From: Epiperipatus broadwayi
Lineage: Eukaryota > Onychophora > Udeonychophora > Euonychophora > Peripatidae
Length of the DNA: 64,000 nucleotides
Assembly: GCA_028023455.1 (NCBI GenBank)
Contig: JAQFVV010000072.1
Coordinates: 1,448,501-1,512,500, forward strand
Direction: 5' to 3'
Below the pieces are notes generated by a model, which was not told where the DNA came from, ran no database searches, and saw nothing but the letters and a program-made list of their open reading frames with translations. The translations under genes were made by a program, and so were the position numbers. Shown here piece after piece: positions 47,300 through 59,095 of this stretch (position 1 is its first letter; each line of letters starts with the position of its first letter).

Positions 47300-48545
47300 T
47301 AAAAACCTCTATAGCTGCCAGAAATTGATATGGTTTGTTAATTTAATGTGTAAATAAATGGCTGATGAATTAGATTTTTCTCTAACTTCCAAAATGTTTT
47401 CTTCCTTTCAAATATTTATTCTATAATTGTTCTGTTGAATGTATGAATGTAAACAAATTCCACATGGAATTTCATATACACCATGAGACTCCAACAGAAT
47501 TTTATCTTTAGGACATGGAAATACTTCATTAATTCTTTAAATGTAGATACATGATTTTTCTCTAAAATATTACCAATTTTATCAGTTACTTCCTTTATAT
47601 ATGACAGAACAGTCTTAATTTTTGAAGTAACAAAATCTTTTTCTTATTATATTAAAAAGCCCTATTAATAATTCTATGATCAAAAGCATTATGAAGAAGC
47701 ATTTATCAGTAGCACAGATATGATAGTGAAAGTGGCTGTCATCAGAAAGTCTCTTAATTCTATCTAATGATGTCTTTGTCATTAAAAATAACTGTGCTGG
47801 ATGATGATGATGAGAAAAAATGTAGATATCTCCTAGATGTGTTTGCTTTCTATATATATCATGGGATAAAGAACAATCCTTTTTTCTTTCAATTAAAACA
47901 TCTAAGAATGGAGATTGATTTTCTACTTTCATAGGAAATTTGATGTTGTTGCGAAAAGAATTTAAAAAAATTAAAAATTCATCAAGAGCATGCTTACCAT
48001 GAGGCCAAATAACAAAAGTATCATCAACATATCTGAGCCATACATAGGGTTTTTTAACTGCTGATATCAAAATTTTCTTTTCCAAGTTCTCCATAAAAAT
48101 AGAAGCTAATGCTAGAAAAATTGGTGAATCTATAGTTAAACCAGATGTTTGTTTATACAACAGACCATCTAAAACCAAAAATGTATTTAATAAGCAGCAT
48201 TCAGTCAAACTCAGAACAAAATCAGGTAATTGAATATTTTTCAAAACTTTAATAGTTTCCTTTACAGGTACACTAGTAAAAAGCCAAACAATATCAAAAT
48301 TTACCAAAATATCATTTTTAGTTAATATCTTGGATAAACTCAAGAAAATGATTTGCATCCTTCTGTTAAATGTGGCTGTAGAAAAGAAAATAGAAAATGA
48401 GCTAGTATCTGTGTTGGTAAATTGACTGTATTTACAATCAGTCTCAACGGAATATCTGGTTTGTGAATTTTTGGCAAACCATATAACTTTGGATAAAAAG
48501 ATTTTTCTCTAGGTGTAAAAAAGATCTTAGTTTTTAAATCTAAAT
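47300..48545 (-). pseudogene. Penelope-like reverse transcriptase and degraded GIY-YIG domain
   Basis: The minus-strand translation starts near 48530 with KLYGLPKIHKPDIPLR, LIVNTVNLPTQ, equivalent to the FYGLPKIHK and RPIVS blocks. A frameshift near 48358 leads into a 247-codon open frame: VNFDIVWLFTSVPV (first catalytic block), then WLRYVDDTFVIW (catalytic YVDD), then SPFLDVLIERK and IYRKQTH. These are signature blocks of Penelope-type enzymes, which are related to telomerase. Below 47615 the frame breaks; HGVYEIPCGICLHSYI near 47470 is the start of a GIY-YIG domain. Inactive. Confidence 0.82.
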
Positions 48546-48851
48546 CATTAGCATAAATAATACATTAAATTAATAAACCATGACATCAATTTTAATAAAA
48601 CATACATTCGGATGAAAATTGAACAATATGACCAGAGACTGTTATGGAAAGTTATCGAGATTTTTAAAAGGCCTAAGAGCATAAATGAAAAGTGTGAATT
48701 AAAAAAAAATAACAATATTTGGACAAAAGCTATTGGAGGATAAAATATTTTTTAAAACTTCTCAACCAATAGAATTTGAGAATGAGTAGGAACAACAAAA
48801 AAAAATAATGATTTTAAATCTCACCACACACATTCTTATGATTTGAGAAAG

Positions 48852-48901
48852 AAGCAGCTCTGAGGAAAGTACTTGTTATTGTACTGAAACATCAGCTATT
48901 T
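48852..48901 (+). ncRNA. Hammerhead ribozyme motif in the Penelope-like element, copy 2
   Basis: Core CTGAGGA is at 48860-48866 (fits CUGANGA). Helix II is AGTAC/GTACT (48868-48872 with 48881-48885), loop TTGTTATT. GAAA is at 48886-48889, followed by CATC. Helix I is AGCT at 48856-48859 with AGCT at 48894-48897, extended after a mismatch by AAG with TTT. Helix III would be almost absent; an ancestral GAAACGTC with later CpG decay would give the palindrome ACGT used by dimeric hammerheads. Hammerheads in Penelope-like elements are established. Confidence 0.7.
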
Positions 48902-48945
48902 AGCCATTACATTTTTATTACACAAAAGATCCCAGAAATAATACT

Positions 48946-50149
48946 ATATATATCACATTGATCAAATAAAGACAGACAACTCAAATGTGTGCTCAATACC
49001 CATGCTTTTTATAAGTTTTGAGAAATATATTTTTTCTAAATAATACAGAAAGTGGATATAATAATAACAACAGCTTTCTTTTCCTTATTCTCAGCTCATA
49101 ACTAAGAAGTTGTAAGGAGTAGAGCAAATAAATAAGAATAAATAAATATACCTTAATACATGAGTAAAGAAATTGTATCAGAAATAATAAGCAATAAACA
49201 TCACATTATCAACAACTAGCATCGACAGTCATCCTTTGAAACTGGATTTGAAAGAGGCCTAATATAAAATCTTAGGACAATAATCATTACACTAATGTCA
49301 AACTTGGAACATAATATAAAAGAACAATTACCGAAGTTTTTTCTGCATGCATGTATGCACATAAGTGATAAAATAACTGTAAAATTAAACATATATCAAA
49401 ACTGCTAAGATTGCAAAATCAATGCTGATCATCATCAGTGCTTAGACCATCTGGAATCATGAATGCCCTGGTGATCAATGAAGTAGAAATCATCCTAAAA
49501 TATATAAAGAGAGAATTGGACTTTAAAGATGACGTTTATTACCTTATTGTATCCCATATATTGCTAATATGGAGTTGCTATTAGAATCACAAAGACCATT
49601 CATTGGAATAATTTAGAATAATGAATAATACATTGATTAATTAATTAGAAGTAGTAATAGCAGTAGGTAGTAATAGTAATAATAAAAGAGAAGGTCAGAA
49701 AAATATTCTACAGTTCCAATAGATCATTTTGATTTTGATTATTTATACACCTGCAAATATTTTGATAGATTGATAACTCAAATAATAAAATTATATAAAC
49801 GGTTTACATAACATATATATATACATAAATACACATATATTTGTATATGATAATACAAAATATTCCAATGATTATTAATACATTGATTAAAGGCTACTAT
49901 GATTAAAAGTTAAACAGATATATATATATACTAGGAGCACACATATGTGCATATTCTGATATAAAAATAATATGTAAATTATTAATTCTTAATTTTCTTT
50001 AACCTATAAACTGAATTATTTTTAAAACCTGATTGTAGCAAATACCAGCATATTAGAACTTATCACATAATCTGAATAATATACTTGGCAATTTCATTAT
50101 ATTATTGTAGTTCTAAAATAATTTCTTTTATAAATGATAAGAAAATATA
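48946..50149. other. AT-rich stretch, nothing supported
   Basis: (TA)n tracts and short chance frames only. Confidence 0.4.
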
Positions 50150-51965
50150 TCCAGAATTTGTATCTCCTAGAGATTTTTAAATGTTTCCCTTTTCACCAGT
50201 CAGTCACTTTTTTCTTTTTTGAACACTTTTCCTTTTCATATATTTATAAAAATGATTAATTTCTAATTCATGATTATCAATCTTTATTTTATTCTATTTT
50301 GAAAACCATTTAAATTACTTCAATCATTTTAAGCATTTATCTTTAGTTTTTCTTTTCATGTATCTCCTGTAATATTTCTTAAAGCTCTGAAGCATTATTT
50401 GTGAAAGCAATCATAACATCTATAATATCTCCATTTACTTTTAATGCTTTAGACTTCTATTTCAATCCAAAAAATCCGTCCCATAAATCTGCTATAAACG
50501 TTTGGGAGAAATGAAATTTCTTATTTTATTCTCATATTGTTAATTTTTCTAGAAGGACAGTGTACTCCAATTACTATTAAATGCATTCTAATAAAAAATT
50601 GTCTCAGAATTTGGAAATGTCCTGGATTTATGTCTTGATATCACAATACTTTAATAACTATCAAAATGTTTAAATTAAAGTTCTTTTCATAATCTACAAA
50701 TCCAAAGCATAATGTAAATTCATACTCAGTGATCCATTACCCAATTTTTCTTAATATCAGTATTGGATTTATTATGTTTTTTTTTTTCATATGTCAAATG
50801 CATTGACGGGAAGTGAACCCGGGTCAGCTGCTTGGAAGGCAGCTATGCTAACTACTAGGCCACCAATGCTTGACTGGATTTATTATGTTAGAATCACTTT
50901 TAAATCCAATTTACAAAGTTCTGTATAAACAAGTTGTATTGATGTTTATAACCACCATATCTAAAACTGATCGAAGATAAATAATTCTCTGGGGGTAATT
51001 TCTAAGGATTTCATCTTTTTAAAATATCATTACTGCATTTATCTTTATTATTTAAAAATTTATCATAAATGTAGAAGTTACATTTCTTTTTTGTTCTTTA
51101 TTTCTATAGATATATTATTGGACATCCTTTTCATGCTTCATGATGTTATCCCTACTTTTAGTAAATGGTGCACTTTTTCTTCTTATTGCCAAAATATATT
51201 TCTTTCTAATATCAAAATACTATTTTATATTTTCTTGCAGTTTTATCATCTTCTATATCTTTCTTTGCCGTTCACGTATATTTTCTTATGTCATCATTAG
51301 TTTTTTTCTGTATCATTTTATAAAATTCTATATATTAGATTTTTTTAAATGAGACAGTATTTATATATTTTTTCTTTACTTCATACCTTAATTTTGTCAA
51401 TTACTTTTGGTGCAATTCTTAATAAAAATCAGTTATTTTTTAATGATTTCATTCATGTCTAAGTCATCTATATAGCCTGTTAGTATTTTAAGACAATTTA
51501 CAAATCCTACAAATGTCACAAGTTATCCTTTTCTTTCTATTTCTACAACCAAATTTAGCAACAGCAATTTCATTTTTCAATTCTGTTATTAAAATCTCTC
51601 CTGAAAATTTATAATGTTCGATCTATTCAAAGCATTTTACATATCTAAGTAAAAATACATTTTCACCAGAATGAAGACTTATCGAAGCATACATTTTAAT
51701 TATCTACATATGGTTTTCCCAATTAAGTTGAATCATGTCATTCTGACAGACATATAAACAATTTTGAAAATGTTATTATTCCATCTTGTGCCCTTTTAGT
51801 AGAGTATATGTTCATTATTCAAAAAATTTGTCTTTTTACCGTTTTTTCTAATTTCACAAAATCAAAGGTATATTATTTAAAATTAGCTACTTTTTCATTC
51901 AATTCATGCAATACTTCTTCATTGAAAATTCAGAATGTTAACCTTAGATGGAAACTTTAATCTCC
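50150..51965 (-). pseudogene. RTE-clade LINE relic A2 (endonuclease and reverse transcriptase)
   Basis: On the minus strand from about 51960: LHELNEKVANFK, then MYASISLHSGE and AKFGCRNRKKR, the degraded counterparts of the RTE endonuclease blocks VYAPTS and GKFGYGxRNERG. Near 51000-50560 follow reverse-transcriptase pieces (LCFGFVDYEKNF for LCLAFVDYEKAFD). Near 50500-50330 follow SRFMGRIFWIEIEV and NNASELxEILQEI. Many stops and shifts. A SINE splits it at 50779-50874. The open frames on the plus strand here are antisense shadows. Confidence 0.65.
50779..50874 (-). mobile_element. tRNA-Gly(TCC)-derived short SINE, copy 6
   Basis: The best-preserved family member. On the minus strand it reads GTCAAGCATTGGTGGCC, anticodon arm CTGC-CTTCCAA-GCAG (anticodon TCC), B box GGGTTCACTTCCC, CAATGCATTTGACATATG and A-run. 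It sits between perfect copies of TGGATTTATTATGTT (50764-50778 and 50875-50889). The terminal poly(A) and target duplication show retrotransposition, so it is not a functional tRNA gene in place. Confidence 0.88.
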
Positions 51966-52309
51966 ATGGAATGTCAATGACAATTTATTTTTGTCATGAC
52001 TATAAATATTTTAAAAAAAAGTGTTCACACAAAAGATCTCCATTCATTCATCCTGCATTCAAATAAATCCAACGAGACTCAACTAAAACCTATCAGCAAT
52101 ATTCGAAGAAAAAAGCTTGGAGCTTTCTCGGTTTTAAATTTTAATTTGAAAACCAATAAACTAATCACAATTGTCAATGTACATGGAAAAGTAATTTATC
52201 CATGTTTGAATACAATGGGAGTAATCTCAAGACATAGAATATACGTGCACTTAGCACTTTTTGAAAAAAAATCTAAATGCATAATTCTTCCGAATCATTT
52301 TTCTTTTGT

Positions 52310-53180
52310 ATTCAAATTTACAATTTCACACTATAAACATCAAACACATCATTATCATTATCAATCATTATTTATTTATTGAAAATAAAGGTCTCTGCAA
52401 GTTTAATCTAGTATGTTTGATCTCTATAGTCTCTATTCTATATCACTCCAGCTCACTTCCTTATTTCATCCATCCATCTCACATGTGGTCGCTTTCTAGA
52501 TCTTTTACAACTTTTGAAATCCAGTTAAAATTTCAACTATCAATATACTATCTATTATCATCTCTTTTAGAAATGTGTCCAGTCAATGTGTCCAGTCAAA
52601 CTACACTTCAGTTTCTTAATTTTTCAAATGATATCAACAACACCTATTTACTTTCTCACCCATGTATTTTATTTTTAATCTCTTGTTACGCCTAGCATAC
52701 ATCTTTCCATATTTTGTTGGGTGGTCTGAAGTCTCTGCATTGCTCTTCTGTTAAGTATGTAAGAAATGGTAAAGCACATAAATTAAAAACTTTTATTTTC
52801 AAACACATAGACATATTTCCTTTTAATATTAAATTATTTCTATCAAAAGCATTTCATATAAATTTAATTCCTGGATTAATTTCACCCATTGTGTTTTTAT
52901 CTGCATTAATAATCTGACACAAGTATTTGTAGTTGCTAACTTCTAATTTATTATTATAAATCTTTATTTTCTTAATTTTAGGACATCCATTGAACATTAT
53001 TTTAGTCTTTTACTTTCTTGCATTCATCTGATATCTCTTGTAACATTTTCAGCAATTCAAAAGCATTATGTGGGGGGGGGGGGGCAATTATATATCATAT
53101 GCAAAATCTAGACAATTTAAATAGTCCCCAAAATACTTCTTGCAAACTGCTATAAAAAGCTTTGGAAGAATTTGTTATTA
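52310..53180 (-). pseudogene. RTE-clade LINE relic A1 (3' half)
   Basis: On the minus strand from about 53170: LFIAVCKKYFG, then ELLKMLQEISDECKKV and KLEVSNYKYLCQIINAD, the RTE reverse-transcriptase end (ELQKMLxELxExSKKVGLKMN; NYKYLGQ). Then CALPFLTYLTEEQCRDFRPP in mixed frames and RSRKRPHVRWMDEIRK near 52490. It ends in a TGATAATGATGATG-like tail near 52310, typical of RTE 3' ends. 5'-truncated. Confidence 0.7.
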
Positions 53181-54279
53181 TTTTATTTTTGTAATTTTTA
53201 AATATATTAATGGACCATATCTGTAAAGCGCATTTGCCAACACGATATCACATTAATATAACCAGCCAATCAACTCTTCCAGGACAACCACTCCATAGCT
53301 TTCAACAACATCCATCAGCTGACTGCAAAGCCAACTGATAACATCTCAAATGCAATGTACACAAACAAATTAGATTTTAAAACATGAAATAATTATAACA
53401 ACGTCTTCATAAATATAAGATATTTAAATGTTAAAGTAAGTTAGTCTAGTAAAAGTTATTTATTATATTTACATGCTTAATATTTATGAAATCTACACCA
53501 ATTTTAGTTCACATTTTAAAATTTTATCAATCTTAAGTTTAGTATTTATAAAAAAATGTCTTTGTAAATAAGTTGAGGAATGGTGTTATAAGTCATGAAA
53601 CAATTGTCTTGGAAGACTTCAGTAGTTAGTTATTTTAGTGTTTGCCAAAGTTAGTAAGAGTTTAATACCAATGAATGGTTTAGTTTAAACTTTGTTAAAG
53701 AGTGGTTAACTTACATTATTAAAGGTTTAATTTGTTTTATAATATTTTTTTATATAAACGTACATATTATATTGGATAAAAATTCCTTATAAATATGCAC
53801 ATAGGAATTCTACAGCTGTTTATATATACATATAACAAAAACTTTTACATAAGTATTGATTATCCTATTTCGTGTTAATTAGAATTCTAACTCACAACTA
53901 GAAAAAAAAAAACCCAATATATACATTTTAAATATTGATTTCTTCTTTTTTTTTTAAAAAAAAAAAATAAAGTAAAAAAATATATACACTTGTATTTTTA
54001 GACATTTCAATGGAAATACAAATTAACAAAATATAATAAAAATTAAACGATGACTAACAGAATTTAATATGATCCCAGAAGGCAAACGGTTCAACAATGT
54101 TTATAAATATAAAATACAATTCAATACTCGAAATAATATATTGATTTTATTATTAATATTTTTTTTATTTTAAAAAATTGACATTTATGTCGAAACATTG
54201 CAATAACTGTAATCATTTGTATAAGCTCAGTGTTGCCTTAAAATTCGATATTCAAAAATTTAAAGGCGTAAGTTCGAAT
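53181..54279. other. Unassigned sequence
   Basis: Includes a G-run near 53073-53085 just before, and a more balanced patch at 53200-53360 that I could not identify. The rest is AT-rich. Confidence 0.3.
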
Positions 54280-54590
54280 CCTATGTTAATATTGTCACTG
54301 GTCAGGCCAGAAACACTCGAAGAAGAGTGGGAAATAATACTACTCAAAATGTTGTGTTACTGCTAACTTGCGATACCACTTTATATCAAATTAGATCAGA
54401 GGTCAATGCCAAGTACAATCTTGACGTTTTTCTACTCCTATATTAATATTGTCATTGGTTAGGTCAGAAACACTTGAAGAGTGGAGAATAATATTACTCA
54501 AAACATTGTGTTATTGCTAACTTATGATACCACTATTTTATATCAAATTAGATCAGAGGTCAATGTGAAATACAATCTTCATATTTTTCT
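54280..54590 (+). repeat. Two-unit tandem duplication (about 156-bp period)
   Basis: Units 54280-54434 and 54436-54590 share CTATRTTAATATTGTCAYTGG, ATATCAAATTAGATCAGAGG and most bases between. GTTCGAATCC just before the first unit resembles a tRNA-type B box, but no A box or tRNA fold was found. Confidence 0.75.
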
Positions 54591-55309
54591 ATATTTTCTT
54601 CGATTTTTTTAAAATTTAGAATTACATTAGTACTTTTTAAGAAAAAAGTAACATGTACTACTTTTTTTCTAATCATGGGAAATAAATTCAAATTATTTTA
54701 TTTAATACAACTCCTGCCCCTAAATTTTTTTTTCTTTCCACAATATTGACACATATGCACAGCTCTTTATTTTTTATTATCTCTATTTAATATCTGCTTT
54801 AAAATATCCTGTAAAGTTTTATGCAATGACAGAGTGGTAAGCTTCACGAAATAAAGATTGGATTGCATCTCAATTTTGTTACTTTTGGTGCTTGAACATT
54901 ACTGAACCTTTAGAGTGAGAAACTATTTGATTATTTTCATTGCTTACAACATGGATTTATTTCATCACAAATTTTATACAAATTTCATTAAACTCGCATA
55001 ATATTTTATTAAGCTTATTATCCAGATCTGCAAATATGGACATGTTATTGATGTGATAAACTTTCCAATTACAAATGTTACTAAGAACTTTGTTTCCAAG
55101 TCAACAAAAGCAGGAGACTTGATTTATAAAGGGTTATAGCAAAAATGGACCATATCCTCTTTGTTTTTAACTTTTTATCTTTGGATCTTTGTTTCTTTAC
55201 TTCTGAAGTTACAATAGTCATGCCTAATTAGGATTGGCTTCTAATGATAATACAATAGAATAATGAATATATGCTATTACTTTGTATCAGATTTATAGAT
55301 TACAAAAAG

Positions 55310-55530
55310 TCTCCTTTGAATCTAGGTGAAGTTCTCTCAGATCCAAGGCTCATCACTGATGAAAGCCACAAGCTAGAAACTAGTCTGGGAATATTGGATG
55401 AGTAGGCACTAGATAGGGACTTTATGCAAAAACCTTCCTGCATCCATTGATTGTTTTGGCTTGCACTGAGTGGTGCTACTGTATGGAGAATTTTGCCTCT
55501 GTGTAAACAGCTTGTGTAAGCATAAAGAAT
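55310..55530 (+). repeat. Foldback repeat family FB1, copy d (right half)
   Basis: Hammerhead plus right arm (TGGATGAGTAGGCACTAG to GAGAATTTTGCCTC). The left arm is missing, so this copy is not palindromic. Confidence 0.78.
55350..55391 (+). ncRNA. Hammerhead ribozyme motif, FB1 copy d
   Basis: CTGATGA is at 55356-55362, helix II AGC/GCT with loop CACAA, GAAA at 55376-55379, cleavage triplet GTC at 55383-55385. Helix I is weakened (TCATCA against TGGGAA), so cleavage is doubtful although the core is intact. Confidence 0.75.
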
Positions 55531-56860
55531 GGTGATCATGTGATGTTTAGTGTTTAATTTGTAAGCAATTTGTTCTATGGTTAAAAACTTTAAAATTTCA
55601 TAAGATATATTTAGGACATTAACAGATTCTAGAATACTTAACAAAAGGACTATAAGATTACAAAATAATAGTAATCAAACTTAACAAAAGGACTATAGTA
55701 GAGTAATTATCATCACCCAAATTTTTTAGAGAAAGTATTTTATGCATGAATATCACAAGTATAAAATACTTCAAAAATTTAGACTTTGTAAATGATGTGT
55801 TTGTCTTCACAAATAGTGAATGAACTGAAGCTTCAGAAAATATTATAAGGCACATCAAATGAAAGAAAAAAATAAGAATAACAGTGAGGTTAAAGGTTAA
55901 ATTAATGTTTATTGGCTTTTCTAAAAAATGTTCACAATTAATTTAAAGATCTTGGATCATTAATGCATAAAAAAAACATAATGAATGAAATAAATCATAA
56001 AATTAAACTTGAATCCTATTTTTTTCAGCAGGATAATTTCATACTTCTTGAAAAAATGATTTTGAAAAATATTTTCTACCAATGCGTATTAAAGTATGTG
56101 AAACTAAGATATTTGGCAGAAAGACTCTTATCAATAAAATATAAAAAGATATAATTTGAAATGAATAAATAATAGGTCAAAAGTGAATTTCGTAGGTCAG
56201 AGTTCAATCAGATATCGTTGATATTATTTTAAAAAATCAAGAAGCTAAAAGAGAGCTAAGATGGCAATGTTGTTTGAAGAAATGATATTAAATAGTCAAA
56301 TGAAATTTTAAACTAGATTATTAAAATATTTTAAGAAACCTAGAAAGCAATCACATGATGGGATGATGCAAAAAAAAACAACAACCAATTATATAATACA
56401 TAAATCTGAATAATTCAGACGCGTTCATCTCAAAGCATTATAATATGTTTGAAAATATTACTAATTATGTTTATAGGTTTGGAGACAATACATCTATATG
56501 AAACAAGCATGCAAGTAGACAAGCAGCCTTAAAAAGCACACTTTCAAAATGAAGCTAAAGATGTTTACCAAATATATATTAGAATAGTTTCAAGCTTTGT
56601 ATCTGAATCCTCGTTAACAAAGGGAAATATCAAAAACCAATTTGGAGATAAGGATTTATAGTACTATTAAATTAGTAAACAGTGATTATTACAGCTTTAA
56701 GACTGATGGCACTAAATAGAGAACTGCTTTTGTTTGTTTTGTTTTTTTGACATTAATTACCATAATTTATTTTGGGGATGGGGAGGTCTGACTTTTCTTC
56801 TTATCTAAGGAGAAAATTTATTGTTACTTATAAATTGCAAATGATATCACAGAAAAATTA
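55531..56860. other. AT-rich stretch, nothing firm
   Basis: May include decayed 5' sequence of the RTE element that follows; no block could be matched. Confidence 0.35.
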
Positions 56861-59095
56861 TATACCTATTAATTATAAATTTTAATGCTAGAATTGGTAA
56901 ACAAATGAAAGATGAAAGTGCTGTAGGTAATTTTGGTTATGGTAACAGAAATGAGAGAGGACATTATGAATTCATTTTTTGAGAAAAATGTTAAAAGGAA
57001 ATGGACATGGAAGCATCCAAATGAAGGTACAGCAGAATTGGATTATATTTTGACTAACAGAAAATACACATTTCAAGATGGTAATGTTCTTAATAGATTC
57101 AACACAGGAAGTGATCATCGATTAGTAAGATGTAAGATACATGTCAATATAAAATGAGAGAGACAAAAATTATTAAGAAAATAATATTTACAGTTGTTAT
57201 TCCTAATCTTCAAAAACATTCAAATAAATTTAAATTAGAAGTTTCAAATCGGTTTCAAGTATTATTAGATTTTGAACACGATTCAGATTTGAAAGAAATT
57301 AATAAGAAAATAACTGATATACTTTTAAAAACTGCAACAAAGATAGCTGGTAGAAAAAAGTAGCAACTGACCAATATAATTTCTACTGAGACAAGAGAAT
57401 TTATGAAAAAAAGAAGAAATATGAAGATATACAAAAATGATGCATTAAAAAGAATTGAATACCTCGAATTTGTAAAGTGGTGTGTAAAAGACTTGATAAT
57501 GGTATAAGAAAGTATAATTGTGAACTAGCAAGAAGGAAACTTATTTCTGCAATAAGAATAATAAAATAAACTTATTACTAAAAAGAGAGATGACATCATG
57601 AAATGTGTAGAAAAGTTCTATCAAGAATTATAAAGAAATGAAGAACAAGGAAAAGCACTTCCTACAATTACTATATTTTCTGAATTGCCCAGAATTTTAA
57701 ATGAAAAAGTGAGTCATGATGAAGAAGGAGAAAGCTCCAGATAATGGTGGAATTACAATCAATGTATTAAAAGAAGGTGAAAAAAATAGTAATTTTTTTT
57801 GGCAAAGTTATATACAAATGTCTAAATGATAAAGATGTATCAGATGATTGGAAGACTGCAGTGTTAATATTAATATTTAAAAAAATATAATAAAGAAGAT
57901 ATTAGAAATTACAGACCTATCAGTCTTTTATCAGTTTTATACAATTTTTTCCCCAGAATAATTACAACTTGTCTACAGAGAACATTAATTTTCAACCAAC
58001 CAAAAGAACAAGCTGGATTTAAAAGTAGTTTTAGTTCAGTAGATCATATCCAAATATTGAGAGACACTATAGAAAAGACCAATGAATATGAGTTGTCATT
58101 ATGTTTGGATTTGTAGATTATGAAAAGGCATTTGATTCTATAAGCATTTCTTTAATGATTAAAGCATTGGGTCATCAAGGCAATTAGATTACATAATGAA
58201 CATTGAGAAGGGCATAAGACAGGGTGAATCCATATCTCCAAAACTTTTTACAGCTGCAAGAAGTATTTTGTGGATTAAAATTGGAAAAAAGAGGAAAAGT
58301 AAATGGATATTATTTAAGTCATTTAGATTTCACAGAAGATGTAGTTGTTTTTGCAAATAATGCTTCAGAGCTTCAGAAAGTGGTGAAAGTAAGAAAATAG
58401 GACTAAAGGTAAATGTTAAAAAGACTAAAGTAATGTTCAATGAATTTTCTCAAAAGATAAAAATAAACATTGATTATGATGAGTTAGAAAAAGTTAACAA
58501 CTACAAATACCTTAGTCAGATTATTATCATAGATGAAAACGTAATAAATGAAATCAATCATAGAATAAAACTTGGTTGGAGTGCTTTTGGTTGAAATAAC
58601 TTAATATTAAAAAGAAATATGTCTGTGTTTTTTGAAAAAAGGTTTTTAATAAATGAGTTTTACCAGTTCTTACTTATGAATCCGAGACTTAGATACTTAA
58701 TATAAAAGCAATACAGAGACTTCAGACTATTCAAAGATATATGGAGAGATGCATTTTAGGTGTAACAAGAAGAGATCGAAAATGTATAATATGGATAAAA
58801 AACTAAAGATGTTACTGGCATCATTGAAAAAATTATACAACTAAAGTGAAGTTGGGCTGGACGTATTGCTAGAAGAGATAATAGATGGACAATTAAAATC
58901 TTAAATTGCATTCCACGAGATCGTAAAAGACTCAGAAAAAGACCACATGTGAGATGGATGAATGAAATAAGAAAGTGTGCAGGGGTGATGTGGAGAAGAG
59001 AGACTAGAGATTGAAGAAGATGGATTGAATTTGGATAGACCTTCATCCTGCAGTGAATTGATAATGATTGACGATGATGATGATAATTTATGAAT
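56860..59095 (+). pseudogene. RTE-clade LINE relic B (endonuclease to 3' tail)
   Basis: NFNARIGKQMKDESAVGNFG (about 56880) and GYGNRNERG start the endonuclease block, followed by RKWTWKHPN, DYILTNRKY and GSDHRLVRCKI (about 57000-57140). Reverse-transcriptase pieces run from NYRPISLLSVLY (about 57910) through EQAGFKS, DYEKAFDSI (about 58130) and RQGESISPKLF (about 58220) to FNEFSQKIKI (about 58440). The C-terminal part has LTYESET-like and QTIQRYMERCILGVTRRDRK (about 58730), RKRPHVRWMNEIRK (about 58930). A GATGATGATGAT-like tail ends near 59095. Numerous frameshifts. This is the most readable RTE copy here. Confidence 0.78.

Larger units (their letters stand above)
47025..48945 (-). mobile_element. 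Penelope-like retroelement between inverted terminal repeats
   Basis: A minus-strand reverse-transcriptase/endonuclease relic lies between two inverted copies of about 300 bp: 47025-47320 (same strand as the element) and 48645-48945 (opposite strand). Terminal repeats in direct or inverted order are a known habit of Penelope-like elements. Both copies carry a hammerhead-like core. The 5' part of the coding region is missing. Confidence 0.75.

Noticed and set aside
47358-47400. CTGATGA near 47363 as another hammerhead core
   Set aside because: No helix II or GAAA follows at the right distance. The same was true of CTGATGA/TCATCAG matches near 22230, 25460, 31125, 33795 and 49430.
51091-52917. 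Several plus-strand frames of 67-129 codons
   Set aside because: Hydrophobic, T-rich translations antisense to RTE relics A1 and A2, which have recognisable protein blocks on the minus strand.
54265-54282. B-box-like GTTCGAATCC as a tRNA gene
   Set aside because: No cloverleaf, A box or acceptor stem could be formed around it.
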